A DNA stretch of 13,047 nt, taken from assembly GCA_030620375.1 (NCBI GenBank), contig JAUXEW010000058.1, positions 1 through 13,047 of the forward strand. Reading direction: 5' to 3'. The position numbers were made by a program, and so were the translations under genes. Each line of letters starts with the position of its first letter. The stretch's first letter is position 1. Below the pieces are notes generated by a model. The model did not search any database. It was not told where the DNA came from and saw only the letters and a program-made list of their open reading frames with translations. This DNA is from Desulfobacteraceae bacterium. Lineage in GTDB: Bacteria; Desulfobacterota; Desulfobacteria; Desulfobacterales; UBA5616. Positions 1-7,890 of the stretch are shown piece after piece.

Positions 1-98
1 AAACCCTGATCCGGGTAAATAAGGTCTCATATAGTAAAGAATCCTGGCCCAGAGGACCCGGCTTTTTAAACAAAAATAAAAAGGAATCAGTTCATAGT
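1..98. other. Upstream non-coding edge with a possible weak terminator
   Basis: No gene can be assigned here. One frame ends in a stop at 20-22 and could be the last codons of a gene outside the window, but six codons cannot be identified. CCGGGT at 11-16 and ACCCGG at 56-61 are exact complements, and CTTTTT follows the second arm. This could be a loose intrinsic terminator for the upstream gene, but the 39-base loop makes it weak. The AAGGA at about 81-85 lies some 13 bases before the ATG at 99 and is the only candidate ribosome binding site for the epimerase. Confidence 0.3.
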
Positions 99-1097
99 AT
101 GTTCCGATCTTCCCCCATCTGGCTCATCACCGGTGTCGCCGGTTTTATCGGGTCGAATCTCCTTGAATCCTTACTAAAGCTTAATCAAACCGTTATCGGA
201 TTGGACAATTTTTCCACCGGGCACCGTCACAACTTAGAAGAAGTTCAACGGATGCTGAATCCGGATCAATGGAATAAGTTTACATTGATTGAAGGTGATA
301 TTCGTCATCTTGATACCTGCAAAAAGGCTTGTGAAAATGCCGACATCGTATTGCATCAGGCGGCCTTAGGGTCAGTCCCCGGTTCCATCGAGGATCCGCT
401 GTTAACCAATGATATCAATGTTAACGGATTTATCAATATGCTTATGGCATCAAAAGATACCGGCGTGAAACGATTTGTTTTTGCAGGTTCAAGCGCCATC
501 TATGGAGACTCACATAACCTTCCCCAAAAAGAAGAGATCATCGGCCGTTCCCTTTCTCCGTATGCGATTACCAAATATATTAATGAACTTTACGCAGATA
601 TTTTTTCGCAAGTTTACAAAATGGAATATATCGGTCTTCGATATTTTAATGTATTTGGACCCCGTCAGGACCCCGATGGCGCTTATGCCGCCGTTATTCC
701 CAAATGGTTTTCCGACTTGATTATGGGCAACACCGTCTATATCAACGGCGACGGAAAAACAAGCCGTGATTTCTGTTACATCGATAACTGTGTTCAAGCC
801 AATTTGCTGGCCGCACTGACTGAAAATCCAAACGCCGTTAATCAGATCTATAATGTGTCTCTGGGCCGGCAGACTACTTTAGATGAACTGTTTATAATGA
901 TACGGGCTTGCGTGTCAAAATTGTATACGCATGCTCAAACGGTTGTACCTGTATATCGGGATTTTCGACCGGGTGACATTTGTCATTCACTGGCTGATAT
1001 CGCCAAAGCAAAAAGCATGCTGGAATACGATCCCCGGATTTCCGTTCAGGAAGGATTGGGCAAATCAGCCAATTGGTATATCAATTATTTTTCCTGA
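99..1097 (+). CDS. NAD-dependent UDP-N-acetylhexosamine 4-epimerase, WbpP-like
   Basis: Extended short-chain dehydrogenase/reductase that probably interconverts UDP-GlcNAc and UDP-GalNAc (or their uronic acids) in the cytoplasm, supplying precursors for O-antigen or capsule. The Rossmann glycine motif TGVAGFIGSN spans residues 11-20 (G12, G15, G18). The D36-N37-F38-S39-T40-G41 segment is typical of UDP-sugar epimerases. The catalytic triad is seen as S132 in GSSAIYG, Y155 and K159 in SPYAITK. RYFNVFGPRQ at 181-190 and the late GDGKTSRDFCYIDN segment are substrate-domain hallmarks. At 332 residues the length is normal, and the phrase WLITGVAGFIGSNLLE is characteristic of the WbpP subgroup rather than GalE. 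The ATG at 99 is the only good start; the frame is open upstream but has no other initiator. The next gene encodes a polysaccharide-type phosphatase, which fits a surface-glycan locus. The exact substrate cannot be read from the sequence. Confidence 0.88.
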   Translation: MFRSSPIWLITGVAGFIGSNLLESLLKLNQTVIGLDNFSTGHRHNLEEVQRMLNPDQWNKFTLIEGDIRHLDTCKKACENADIVLHQAALGSVPGSIEDPLLTNDINVNGFINMLMASKDTGVKRFVFAGSSAIYGDSHNLPQKEEIIGRSLSPYAITKYINELYADIFSQVYKMEYIGLRYFNVFGPRQDPDGAYAAVIPKWFSDLIMGNTVYINGDGKTSRDFCYIDNCVQANLLAALTENPNAVNQIYNVSLGRQTTLDELFIMIRACVSKLYTHAQTVVPVYRDFRPGDICHSLADIAKAKSMLEYDPRISVQEGLGKSANWYINYFS

Positions 1098-1187
1098 TGA
1101 ATCAAGCTGCAAAACTTTATACCCCATTCGGATAAGCCGGAGCCAAATCGTCGGTAAATCTGTAAACCACCATCTTTACTCCTATTA

Positions 1188-1961
1188 TTGATTGACTTAC
1201 ACTGCCATATACTTCCCGGTGTCGATGACGGCCCGTCCGATATTTACGAAAGTATTTATATGGCGCACCATGCCATTGAAGACGGCATTCATACGATTGT
1301 CGCGACGCCGCATGCTCTGGGAGGAACATATCCCAACCCCCGGCAAAAAATAATTAAAGATGTTGCTGCCCTTCGTGAACGTTTCTTATCCGAAAAAATC
1401 CCATTATCGCTTTATCCCGGATCGGAAGTCCATATCTGCCCTGACATGGCCAAGCGAATTCTTGCCGGAGAAGCCGCCTTTCTCGATGAAAATGAGCATT
1501 ATATATTGATTGAATTTCCGTTCCAGTCCATTCCACCGGGATTTAAAAATGAACTTTTTCAATTAAAGCTCAACCGGGTTACCCCGATCATTGCCCATCC
1601 GGAAAGAAATCCCATGATCCACCATGAACAGGGCGTCCTATATGACCTGGTGACCATGGGCTGCCTCATACAGGTTACATCAACAAGCCTTACCGGAGGA
1701 TTCGGTGAAGATACCATGATATGCGCACAAAAGTTATTGTCGCTCAGATTGGCACACACTATTGCTTCCGACGCCCATTCGGCGGCTCAACGCCCTCCTT
1801 CTCTTTCCCTTGCGGTTGAAGTGGCGACAGATATCCTAAAAGATAAGGGAAAAGCCCTGGAAATGGTCGATAACCGGCCCAAAGATATACTTGCCGGGAA
1901 ACCGGTGGATCCCCCTGTGGCAATAAGACCTGAAAAGAAGAAAAGATTTTTCTTTTTTTAA
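1188..1961 (+). CDS. PHP-type protein-tyrosine phosphatase, CpsB/CapC/YwqE family
   Basis: Metal-dependent phosphatase of the polymerase and histidinol phosphatase (PHP) fold. Family members dephosphorylate the bacterial tyrosine kinase (Wzc/CapB type) that controls capsule or exopolysaccharide chain length. Metal ligands are visible: H5 and H7 in DLHCHILPGVDDG, H42 in ATPHA, E80 and H82 in GSEVH, H137 in AHPERN (with R140), and D195 and H197 in SDAH. The 257-residue length is typical. The start is a TTG at 1188 with no clear Shine-Dalgarno sequence, but the family starts right at M-x-D-x-H-C-H, so this start is favoured; an in-frame stop at 1155-1157 rules out anything much longer. The C-terminus is a basic run followed by four Phe, encoded by an A/T tract. 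It lies 90 bases after the epimerase. No cognate tyrosine kinase is in the window, so the partner is inferred to lie outside it. Confidence 0.88.
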   Translation: MIDLHCHILPGVDDGPSDIYESIYMAHHAIEDGIHTIVATPHALGGTYPNPRQKIIKDVAALRERFLSEKIPLSLYPGSEVHICPDMAKRILAGEAAFLDENEHYILIEFPFQSIPPGFKNELFQLKLNRVTPIIAHPERNPMIHHEQGVLYDLVTMGCLIQVTSTSLTGGFGEDTMICAQKLLSLRLAHTIASDAHSAAQRPPSLSLAVEVATDILKDKGKALEMVDNRPKDILAGKPVDPPVAIRPEKKKRFFFF

Positions 1962-1993
1962 TTTTGACAATCTCGTAAAAAACGGTAGTAAAT

Positions 1994-2680
1994 TTGGAAA
2001 AAGACGGCGACCATTGGGAAAGAATGCGCTTTAGAAACAACAAGGTCTGGATGGCGGTGGACCTTAAGGGGAATCCTATATTAAAAACCGGCAAAGTATT
2101 AATCAAATACCAGCTTGACCAAGATTATGAATACTGGGTAAACGAAAAAAGCATTAGACCGCTTGAATCTCCCCAGGCAGGCAGGGAAGTAATAAAGGAG
2201 GCGCAATCTCAAGTAAAAAAACCGCCGGGTTCCGTCCATAAGCTGCAGGAAGCAAAAGAAGTTGATGAAAAAAATGCTGTCTGTATTTATACCGACGGCG
2301 CCTCTTCCGGTAATCCCGGGCCTTCAGGGATAGGCATCTTGTTACGGTATGGAGATCATGAAAAAGAGATTTCGCGCTACATCGGCATCGCGACCAATAA
2401 TATTGCTGAACTAGAAGCCATAAAGACGGGACTTCTGGAATTAAAAAGTTCGGATATCCCGGTAAGACTATTTACGGACAGCAGTTATGCCTACGGTGTT
2501 CTGACCCTTGGCTGGAAAGCCAGAAAAAACCAAAAACTGATTCAATCCATTCGAGCTCTCATTTCAAAATTCAAGGATCTTAAATTCATTAAAGTTAAGG
2601 GACATACGGGTCATGTGGAAAATGAAATGGCAGACCGCCTTGCGACTTCTGCCATCGATAAAAACAGGATTATGGAGTAA
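1994..2680 (+). CDS. rnhA: Ribonuclease HI with an unrecognised N-terminal extension
   Basis: Cleaves the RNA strand of RNA-DNA hybrids (R-loops, Okazaki primers). The RNase H domain covers about residues 94-222. The four catalytic acids are D101 (YTDGASSGNPG), E139 (NNIAELEA), D162 (FTDSSYA) and D214 (MADRLA), with the mobile histidine H204 in KGHTGH. The protein has 228 residues against about 155 for E. coli RNase HI. The extra roughly 93 residues contain a compact aromatic and charged block (about 8-58) and a polar linker. This block lacks the look of the usual eukaryote/Bacillus-type hybrid-binding domain. The start is TTG at 1994; an in-frame ATG at 2024 (M11) would remove ten residues, and neither has a strong ribosome binding site. 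The gene follows the phosphatase by 32 bases and converges on the next minus-strand gene, so it may be co-transcribed with the glycan genes without sharing their function. Confidence 0.9.
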   Translation: MEKDGDHWERMRFRNNKVWMAVDLKGNPILKTGKVLIKYQLDQDYEYWVNEKSIRPLESPQAGREVIKEAQSQVKKPPGSVHKLQEAKEVDEKNAVCIYTDGASSGNPGPSGIGILLRYGDHEKEISRYIGIATNNIAELEAIKTGLLELKSSDIPVRLFTDSSYAYGVLTLGWKARKNQKLIQSIRALISKFKDLKFIKVKGHTGHVENEMADRLATSAIDKNRIME

Positions 2681-2732
2681 ACTACCCCTCCCTTTTTTTT
2701 AAGAAATCAAAGCTTAACATTTTTCAAAGGTC

Positions 2733-3011
2733 TCATTTTTTATCTGATTTTAATGTCTCAATTTCCTTTTTCAGGTCGTCAATTTCCTTTTGGTATTTTT
2801 CAGTATCATCCTCGGGCTCTGTAACAGCTGGTTCTTCTTTGGTCCAGCTATCCTTCAGTTCGTCAAATCCCAAGTAAAGCGCCAATCCGCCACCCAGCAA
2901 AAGCATTACGGGAATAACACCGGCCAAGAGTTTTAAAAAGGGATCGAACCAAACTGCAAGGCCGATCACGCCCAATAAGACCGCAATCGCTCCACCAATT
3001 AACGTTTTCAT
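2733..3011 (-). CDS. Small two-helix membrane protein with acidic coiled-coil tail, MamI-like hairpin
   Basis: A 92-residue protein of unknown function. Two hydrophobic helices (about residues 4-22 and 27-49) are joined by a short turn (WFDPFLKLLAG). A soluble tail of about 42 residues follows, rich in E, D and K. Its last 20 residues have heptad-like spacing (YQKEIDDLKKEIETLKSDKK), suggesting a short coiled coil. The pattern of Gly-rich first helix, W-x, PxxLL and Gly-rich second helix recalls MamI, a small magnetosome membrane protein. That is a remembered pattern and not an alignment, and two-helix hairpins are easy to resemble by chance. The start is well supported: AAAGGAGG at 3020-3027 lies 8 bases before the ATG. 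It is a single gene facing the RNase H gene. A role in the inner membrane, perhaps oligomerising through the tail, is inference. Confidence 0.75.
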   Translation of the reverse strand: MKTLIGGAIAVLLGVIGLAVWFDPFLKLLAGVIPVMLLLGGGLALYLGFDELKDSWTKEEPAVTEPEDDTEKYQKEIDDLKKEIETLKSDKK

Positions 3012-3506
3012 AAAAAAATCCTCCTTTAAATTTTAGAAATTTCTCCAATGAAAATATTTACAAAAAAGCTTCGATATTCAAAGACAGTTGGAAAAGACCA
3101 TATTTACTAATAAATCAATTGGTTAATATTGAGCTTAAAACGGCTTTTTAATATCATATCATAATTTACAACGCAAGCTTAAAATTTATTGCAATATAAG
3201 GGTAAGTTTGATAGTTTTTTAACATAAACAGAGAAACCTTTGAAAAATGCCCCATTTAGACCAATCTCGGTGTCAGCCTCAGATTTTGGCACTCAATAAA
3301 GTTTTAAGCGCTATCCTCGAAATACCCAACGTATTCTTGTGGTTGATGCAGTGAAGCTTTTCAGCGCTAAATTTCGGGCGTCTGTGACCCTGGGCTAAAT
3401 TGAGCGATTTTTTCGGGATCTGAACCGATATGGTGATGCCGAAACGGCACCTTCAAGAACAGTTCCCAAAGGCTTGACGGTTTTTTTAAACACGGAATTG
3501 CTTACC
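3012..3506. other. Long intergenic region between divergent genes, two compositional halves
   Basis: No convincing gene is present. Roughly 3012-3250 is strongly AT-rich and probably holds the promoter of the minus-strand membrane-protein gene. From about 3250 to 3470 the composition changes to be more balanced. On the minus strand there is a 57-codon open frame (3282-3452) rich in Lys and Arg but lacking an initiator at its head, so it looks like a relic or chance. The promoter of plsB should lie here, but I could not pick one out. A short inverted repeat (TGCCG/CGGCA around 3437-3449) lies just before the plsB start. Confidence 0.4.
3148..3176 (-). promoter_or_regulatory. Candidate sigma-70-type promoter for the small membrane protein
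   Basis: Read on the minus strand, TTGCGT (3171-3176) is followed after exactly 17 bases by TATTAA (3148-3153), in an AT-rich stretch about 140 bases upstream of the start at 3011. The spacing is ideal, but each box matches the consensus in only four of six positions, and AT-rich DNA yields such matches by chance. Confidence 0.25.
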
Positions 3507-6146
3507 ATGATAAAATCAATAATATATACTTGGGTAAAAATTACATCAACCATACGGTCCTGGATTGATTCCACCCTGAAGGACACCCATAACCATTATA
3601 GCTGGTTTTTACCGGAAAAAATCGGTCTATTGGCCTCCTTTTTTTTAAACCTCTTTTATTCCGGCATAAAATTGAAGCGGAACCAGCGTATCGAATTGAA
3701 TCAAATACCCAAAGACGCCATCATTGTTTACATCAACAAGTTCAAAAGTAATTTTGAATATCTATTTTATTACACACGCTATAAGCAGGAAAAACTCCGG
3801 TTCCCGGAAATCGGCCTGGAATACCGGATATTTATCTGGCAGCCTTTTTCCAGAATTTTACAAATATTTTTTTCTCACCTGGATTATTTTTTCCAAAACA
3901 GGTCTCTTCCGGATCCATACACGAGCGGCTATATTCGGCAGGAGCTGATTAAAGGCCGAACCGCGTTTTTATCTCTGGTTGAAAAAAAGGGATTCTATCG
4001 CCGTTTTGTGAAAGATAAGACGGATCCGATTCAATATTTTATTGAAATCCAGAAATCGACCGACCGGCCCATTTACCTCGTTCCCCAATTGATGTTCTTT
4101 AGCAAAAAACCGCAACGGTCGAACCAGAAAGTTATGGATATTCTGTTTGGACCGGTAAGCAAACCGGGATTAATCCGCAAACTCATCATCCTTTTTAAAA
4201 ATCCCGAAAAAATATTCATAGAGGTTTCAGAACCGGTTAACTTAAAGCAATTTATAAACCAAAATAAAGATCAGCATACCACAAATGAACACTTGTCGCT
4301 GATTTTACGCCGAAACCTTTTGCTTCAAATCAGCCGGCATCGCCAGAACATTACCGGGCCGATCTTAAAAAGCAAACAGGAATTAAAAGAGAGCGTCTTG
4401 ACCCGGGAGCGTCTCCAGAAATTCATGAATAATTATGCAGAAAGCCATGATATCCCGATTTATAAAATTCATAAAGAAGCGGACGAATATCTGGAAGAAA
4501 TTGCCGCCAACTACAACATTAACATTATAAAAGCATTGGCACTTATTGTAAAATGGTTGACTAATACTATGTTTGAAGGGATTACGGTTAATGAAGATGT
4601 CCTGAATAAAATAAAATTGATGTCGCTTAAAGGCCCGTTGGTTTTGATCCCCTGTCACAAGAGCCACATTGACTATCTGATTCTATCTTATATCCTGTAT
4701 AATAATAACATGCAGTGCCCGCACGTTGCTGCCGGGAAGAATCTTTCCTTCTGGCCCTTAGGACCTCTTTTCAGAGGCGCAGGCGCTTTTTTTATCCGTA
4801 GAACCTTTAAAGGGGCCGTCCTTTATTCCAGAATATTCACTGAATATATCCATAAACTTCTTGAAGAAGGTTACAGTCTGGAATTTTTTATAGAAGGCGG
4901 CAGAAGTCGAACCGGCAAATTACTCCCTCCCAAGCTGGGTTTATTGTCTATTCTTTTAAATGCCTATAAAAATGGTGCTTGTAACGATATTATATTTGCT
5001 CCGGTTTATATCGGATATGACCGGGTTTTGGAGGAGAGCTCTTATCTGAATGAACTTGAGGGGGGACAAAAAAAATCGGAAGCCCTTTCTCAACTTATTA
5101 AGGCCAGAAAATTTTTAAAAAACCGATACGGCAAAATTTACATCAAGTTCCACGAACCCATATCGCTAAATTCCCTTTTAATTAAAGATCACTATCAGTT
5201 TGCCGGCATGACGCAAAAAGAACAAAATGCTTTTTGCCGAAATCTTGGACACCGCATGACCAATGCCATAGATCAGAATACCGTGGTTACACCCCATGCC
5301 CTTGTTGCCGGCGCTATACTTAATCAAACCGCAAGCCGGTTTTCTTTTGAATCGCTGATGTCTCAAGTTGAAATGTACATAAATTATATAGTGTACCAAA
5401 AAGCCAATCTGGCCGATACGCTCCTGCTTAATCACCGGCATGCTATTGAAACTGTGATCGAGGATTATGTCCAAAATAAATTTATTCAGCAGGTTTCAGG
5501 CGACAAAACCGCCCCGTCCGATGAAACAAATTACGTCATCAACGAAAGTAAGCGCCCGGCCCTGGAATATTACAAAAACAATTGCATTATCTTTTTTATT
5601 CCTGCGGCCAATACGGCACTCAACATATTAAGGAAGGACTCGTTCCAATTTTCAGCGGGCGATATTTATTCCGACTATGAGTTTATTCAAAATCTGTTTA
5701 AGAATGAATTTGCCCACACTATTGGCAAATCTCCTGAATTCCTGGTTCGTAATAGCTTAAAAGCGTTTATTGATGAGGCAGCGATCGTGCCTCACCCTAT
5801 CCTGCCGGATACATATAACATTACCTCAGCCGGATATAGAAAGTTGAAATCCTTTTCCATGTTTCTGACATCCTTTTTGGAATCCTATCTGATCACCTTA
5901 AACTTCTTCAGGGAGTCCCCCGACAATTCAATAAGCCCAAAGGACCGGTTGAAAAAAATTGAATCCATGGGCATCCGGATGTACAAAAACAAGGCCGTTG
6001 AACGAAAAGAATCCCTTTCAAAAATTAATTATATAAATGCCGTTGATTTTTTCCTGTCAAACGGTGTGAAAAAAGCCGACCCTATAGAAAGAATCGACAC
6101 TTACGCTAAAAAGATTCAGAATTATTTGAACGTTCTCAGAACATAA
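3507..6146 (+). CDS. plsB: Glycerol-3-phosphate 1-O-acyltransferase PlsB
   Basis: Membrane-associated enzyme that transfers an acyl chain from acyl-ACP or acyl-CoA to sn-glycerol 3-phosphate, the first step of phospholipid synthesis. All four acyltransferase blocks are seen (numbering from the ATG at 3507, 879 residues): catalytic H384-x4-D389 in CHKSHIDYL, GAFFIRRTFKG from 426, EGGRSRTG from 463, and APVYIGYD. The AAGKNLSFWPLGPLFR stretch matches the E. coli PlsB context closely, which separates it from the small PlsC and PlsY enzymes. The long N-terminal part (about 330 residues) and the C-terminal part are those of the full-length PlsB type; E. coli PlsB is about 807 residues. The frame extends to a TTG at 3474 (890 residues), but the ATG at 3507, with GGA about ten bases upstream, is a better start. 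The following sugar-salvage gene starts 49 bases after the stop and is probably in the same transcript. Confidence 0.93.
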   Translation: MIKSIIYTWVKITSTIRSWIDSTLKDTHNHYSWFLPEKIGLLASFFLNLFYSGIKLKRNQRIELNQIPKDAIIVYINKFKSNFEYLFYYTRYKQEKLRFPEIGLEYRIFIWQPFSRILQIFFSHLDYFFQNRSLPDPYTSGYIRQELIKGRTAFLSLVEKKGFYRRFVKDKTDPIQYFIEIQKSTDRPIYLVPQLMFFSKKPQRSNQKVMDILFGPVSKPGLIRKLIILFKNPEKIFIEVSEPVNLKQFINQNKDQHTTNEHLSLILRRNLLLQISRHRQNITGPILKSKQELKESVLTRERLQKFMNNYAESHDIPIYKIHKEADEYLEEIAANYNINIIKALALIVKWLTNTMFEGITVNEDVLNKIKLMSLKGPLVLIPCHKSHIDYLILSYILYNNNMQCPHVAAGKNLSFWPLGPLFRGAGAFFIRRTFKGAVLYSRIFTEYIHKLLEEGYSLEFFIEGGRSRTGKLLPPKLGLLSILLNAYKNGACNDIIFAPVYIGYDRVLEESSYLNELEGGQKKSEALSQLIKARKFLKNRYGKIYIKFHEPISLNSLLIKDHYQFAGMTQKEQNAFCRNLGHRMTNAIDQNTVVTPHALVAGAILNQTASRFSFESLMSQVEMYINYIVYQKANLADTLLLNHRHAIETVIEDYVQNKFIQQVSGDKTAPSDETNYVINESKRPALEYYKNNCIIFFIPAANTALNILRKDSFQFSAGDIYSDYEFIQNLFKNEFAHTIGKSPEFLVRNSLKAFIDEAAIVPHPILPDTYNITSAGYRKLKSFSMFLTSFLESYLITLNFFRESPDNSISPKDRLKKIESMGIRMYKNKAVERKESLSKINYINAVDFFLSNGVKKADPIERIDTYAKKIQNYLNVLRT

Positions 6147-6195
6147 CAGCTAATAATCTGTTTTTTTAATCATTCAACAACGCAACAGCCACATC

Positions 6196-7890
6196 ATGAA
6201 AGCCCTGATCCTTGCCGCAGGATTCGGCACACGACTCAAACCTTACTCGGATAAAACGCCCAAATCGTTGTTTCCTATTGCAGGGCGTCCGAATCTGGAC
6301 ATCATTATTCGCCGTCTGGAAGATGCCGGATGTGACGCCGCAGTCATCAACACCCATCATTTACATCATAAAATCGACCGTTTTTTATCATCACAACGCT
6401 ACTCAATTCCGGTTTATACGAAATATGAACCTGAAATCTTAGGCACCGGTGGTGCCATAAAAAATTTTACGGATTTTTGGGATAGCAGACCCTTTTTTGT
6501 CATCAATAGCGACGTCGTAACGGATATCGACCTGAAAATGGTCTACAATTTCCATTTAGGCCATCATTTTCCGGCAACCTTGGTCCTTTATGATGATCCC
6601 GAGTTTAACAAGGTGACGGTTGATAAAAATAACTTCATCGTCGATTTCTCCTGCCAAAGTCCCCTATTAAAAACCGAAAACACCCGGAATCTGACATTCA
6701 CCGGTATCCAGGTTCTTGATCCGGTAGTACTCGATTTTATACCGGAAGGCCAACTATTCGGCAGCATAGACGCATACACACAAATGATCCGCAAAGGCCT
6801 TAAGATCCGTGCGCTTCGCTATCACCATTACTGGAAAGATATCGGCACCCCTGAGCGGTATCAGGAAGCCGTATATGATAAAATGGCGCCCATTTCCTTT
6901 CAGAAAGCTTATCCCGAATACAATGCCGGACATATTGACCGCATTCAATTAAAAGGCGACGGATCCGATAGAACGTGGTATCGTTTGAAAGCATCTGAAT
7001 GTTCTTTGATAATGGCTGATCATGGGATCCGGCAACCGGAAACCACATCCGAAATTGACGCTTTTGTCTCCATTGGCCGTCACCTCTACGACAAAAAGCT
7101 TCCCGTACCGAAAATTTATCTGTACGATTTATTTTCAGGGCTGGTATTTCTTGAAGACCTGGGAGAAACAAGCTTACAAGCTGTTGTTCAACAACCAAAA
7201 GGCCAAAACCAAATTACGGCAGTTTACGAAACCGTCATTGATCAGCTCATCAAACTTTCAATTGAAGGCGCGAAGAATTTTAACCCATCGTGGACTTGTC
7301 AGACGACTCATTATGACAAATCCCTTATTCTCGAAAAGGAGTGCCGATATTTTGTTGATGCCTTTTTAAACAGATATTTGGGAATGAATATTTACTTTAA
7401 TGATTTAGAAGAAGAATTCAAACGCCTTGCCGATAGCGCCCTTGAATATGCATCATTAGGGTTTATGCACCGGGATATGCAATCCCGGAATATTATGATA
7501 AAAAACAATCTGTGTTATTTTATTGATTTTCAAGGCGGAAGAATCGGTCCGCTTCAATACGACCTGGCATCACTGCTGATTGACCCCTATGTCGAACTCC
7601 CTTATTCCTTTCAGACACACCTTTTAAACCACTGCTATGAACGGCTTTCGGCCTATCGCCGCGTTGAACAGAAAGTATTTTATTCTTGTTATACTTCCTG
7701 CGCGATTACCAGAAATCTTCAAATCCTCGGTGCCTTCGGATTTTTAAGCCGTCAAAAAGGAAAACCTCACTTTGAAAGATATATCCCCCCTGCCGTAAAA
7801 ACATTGAAGCATAACCTTTCGAACATTAAAAATTTAAACTTATCTGCCTTAACATCTATTGTCAGTAAGTTAGGTTCTTCTCCAATTTAG
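6196..7890 (+). CDS. Fused sugar-phosphate nucleotidyltransferase and sugar kinase, MurU-AmgK-like
   Basis: Two enzymes in one 564-residue chain. Residues 1 to about 230 are a nucleotidyltransferase: LAAGFGTRLKPYSDKTPKSL (G9, G11, R13, K23) binds the NTP and NSD (N104, D106) binds metal. Residues about 248-564 are an aminoglycoside-phosphotransferase/choline-kinase fold domain. It has a GDGSDRTWYR phosphate loop at 254-263, HRDMQSRN at 425-432 (catalytic D427, N432) and IDFQGG with D444. In Pseudomonas putida the separate proteins AmgK and MurU phosphorylate MurNAc at C1 and convert it to UDP-MurNAc, a peptidoglycan-recycling route that bypasses MurA. By similarity this fusion could do both steps. 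A GDP-mannose-like or other sugar-1-phosphate pathway is the main alternative. The ATG at 6196 has no clear ribosome binding site and lies 49 bases after plsB. The last five residues (GSSPI) and the stop come from the left end of the inverted-repeat element starting at about 7873. Confidence 0.85.
   Translation: MKALILAAGFGTRLKPYSDKTPKSLFPIAGRPNLDIIIRRLEDAGCDAAVINTHHLHHKIDRFLSSQRYSIPVYTKYEPEILGTGGAIKNFTDFWDSRPFFVINSDVVTDIDLKMVYNFHLGHHFPATLVLYDDPEFNKVTVDKNNFIVDFSCQSPLLKTENTRNLTFTGIQVLDPVVLDFIPEGQLFGSIDAYTQMIRKGLKIRALRYHHYWKDIGTPERYQEAVYDKMAPISFQKAYPEYNAGHIDRIQLKGDGSDRTWYRLKASECSLIMADHGIRQPETTSEIDAFVSIGRHLYDKKLPVPKIYLYDLFSGLVFLEDLGETSLQAVVQQPKGQNQITAVYETVIDQLIKLSIEGAKNFNPSWTCQTTHYDKSLILEKECRYFVDAFLNRYLGMNIYFNDLEEEFKRLADSALEYASLGFMHRDMQSRNIMIKNNLCYFIDFQGGRIGPLQYDLASLLIDPYVELPYSFQTHLLNHCYERLSAYRRVEQKVFYSCYTSCAITRNLQILGAFGFLSRQKGKPHFERYIPPAVKTLKHNLSNIKNLNLSALTSIVSKLGSSPI

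Noticed and set aside
3474..3506. TTG at 3474 as the plsB start
   Set aside because: It would add 11 residues with no ribosome binding site; the ATG at 3507 has a GGA upstream and is the standard initiator.
7864..7872. TAAGT (7866-7870) and ACTTA (8106-8110) as an extension of the element's inverted repeats
   Set aside because: The copy near recA lacks this sequence next to its GGTT end, so it is probably chance flanking sequence.
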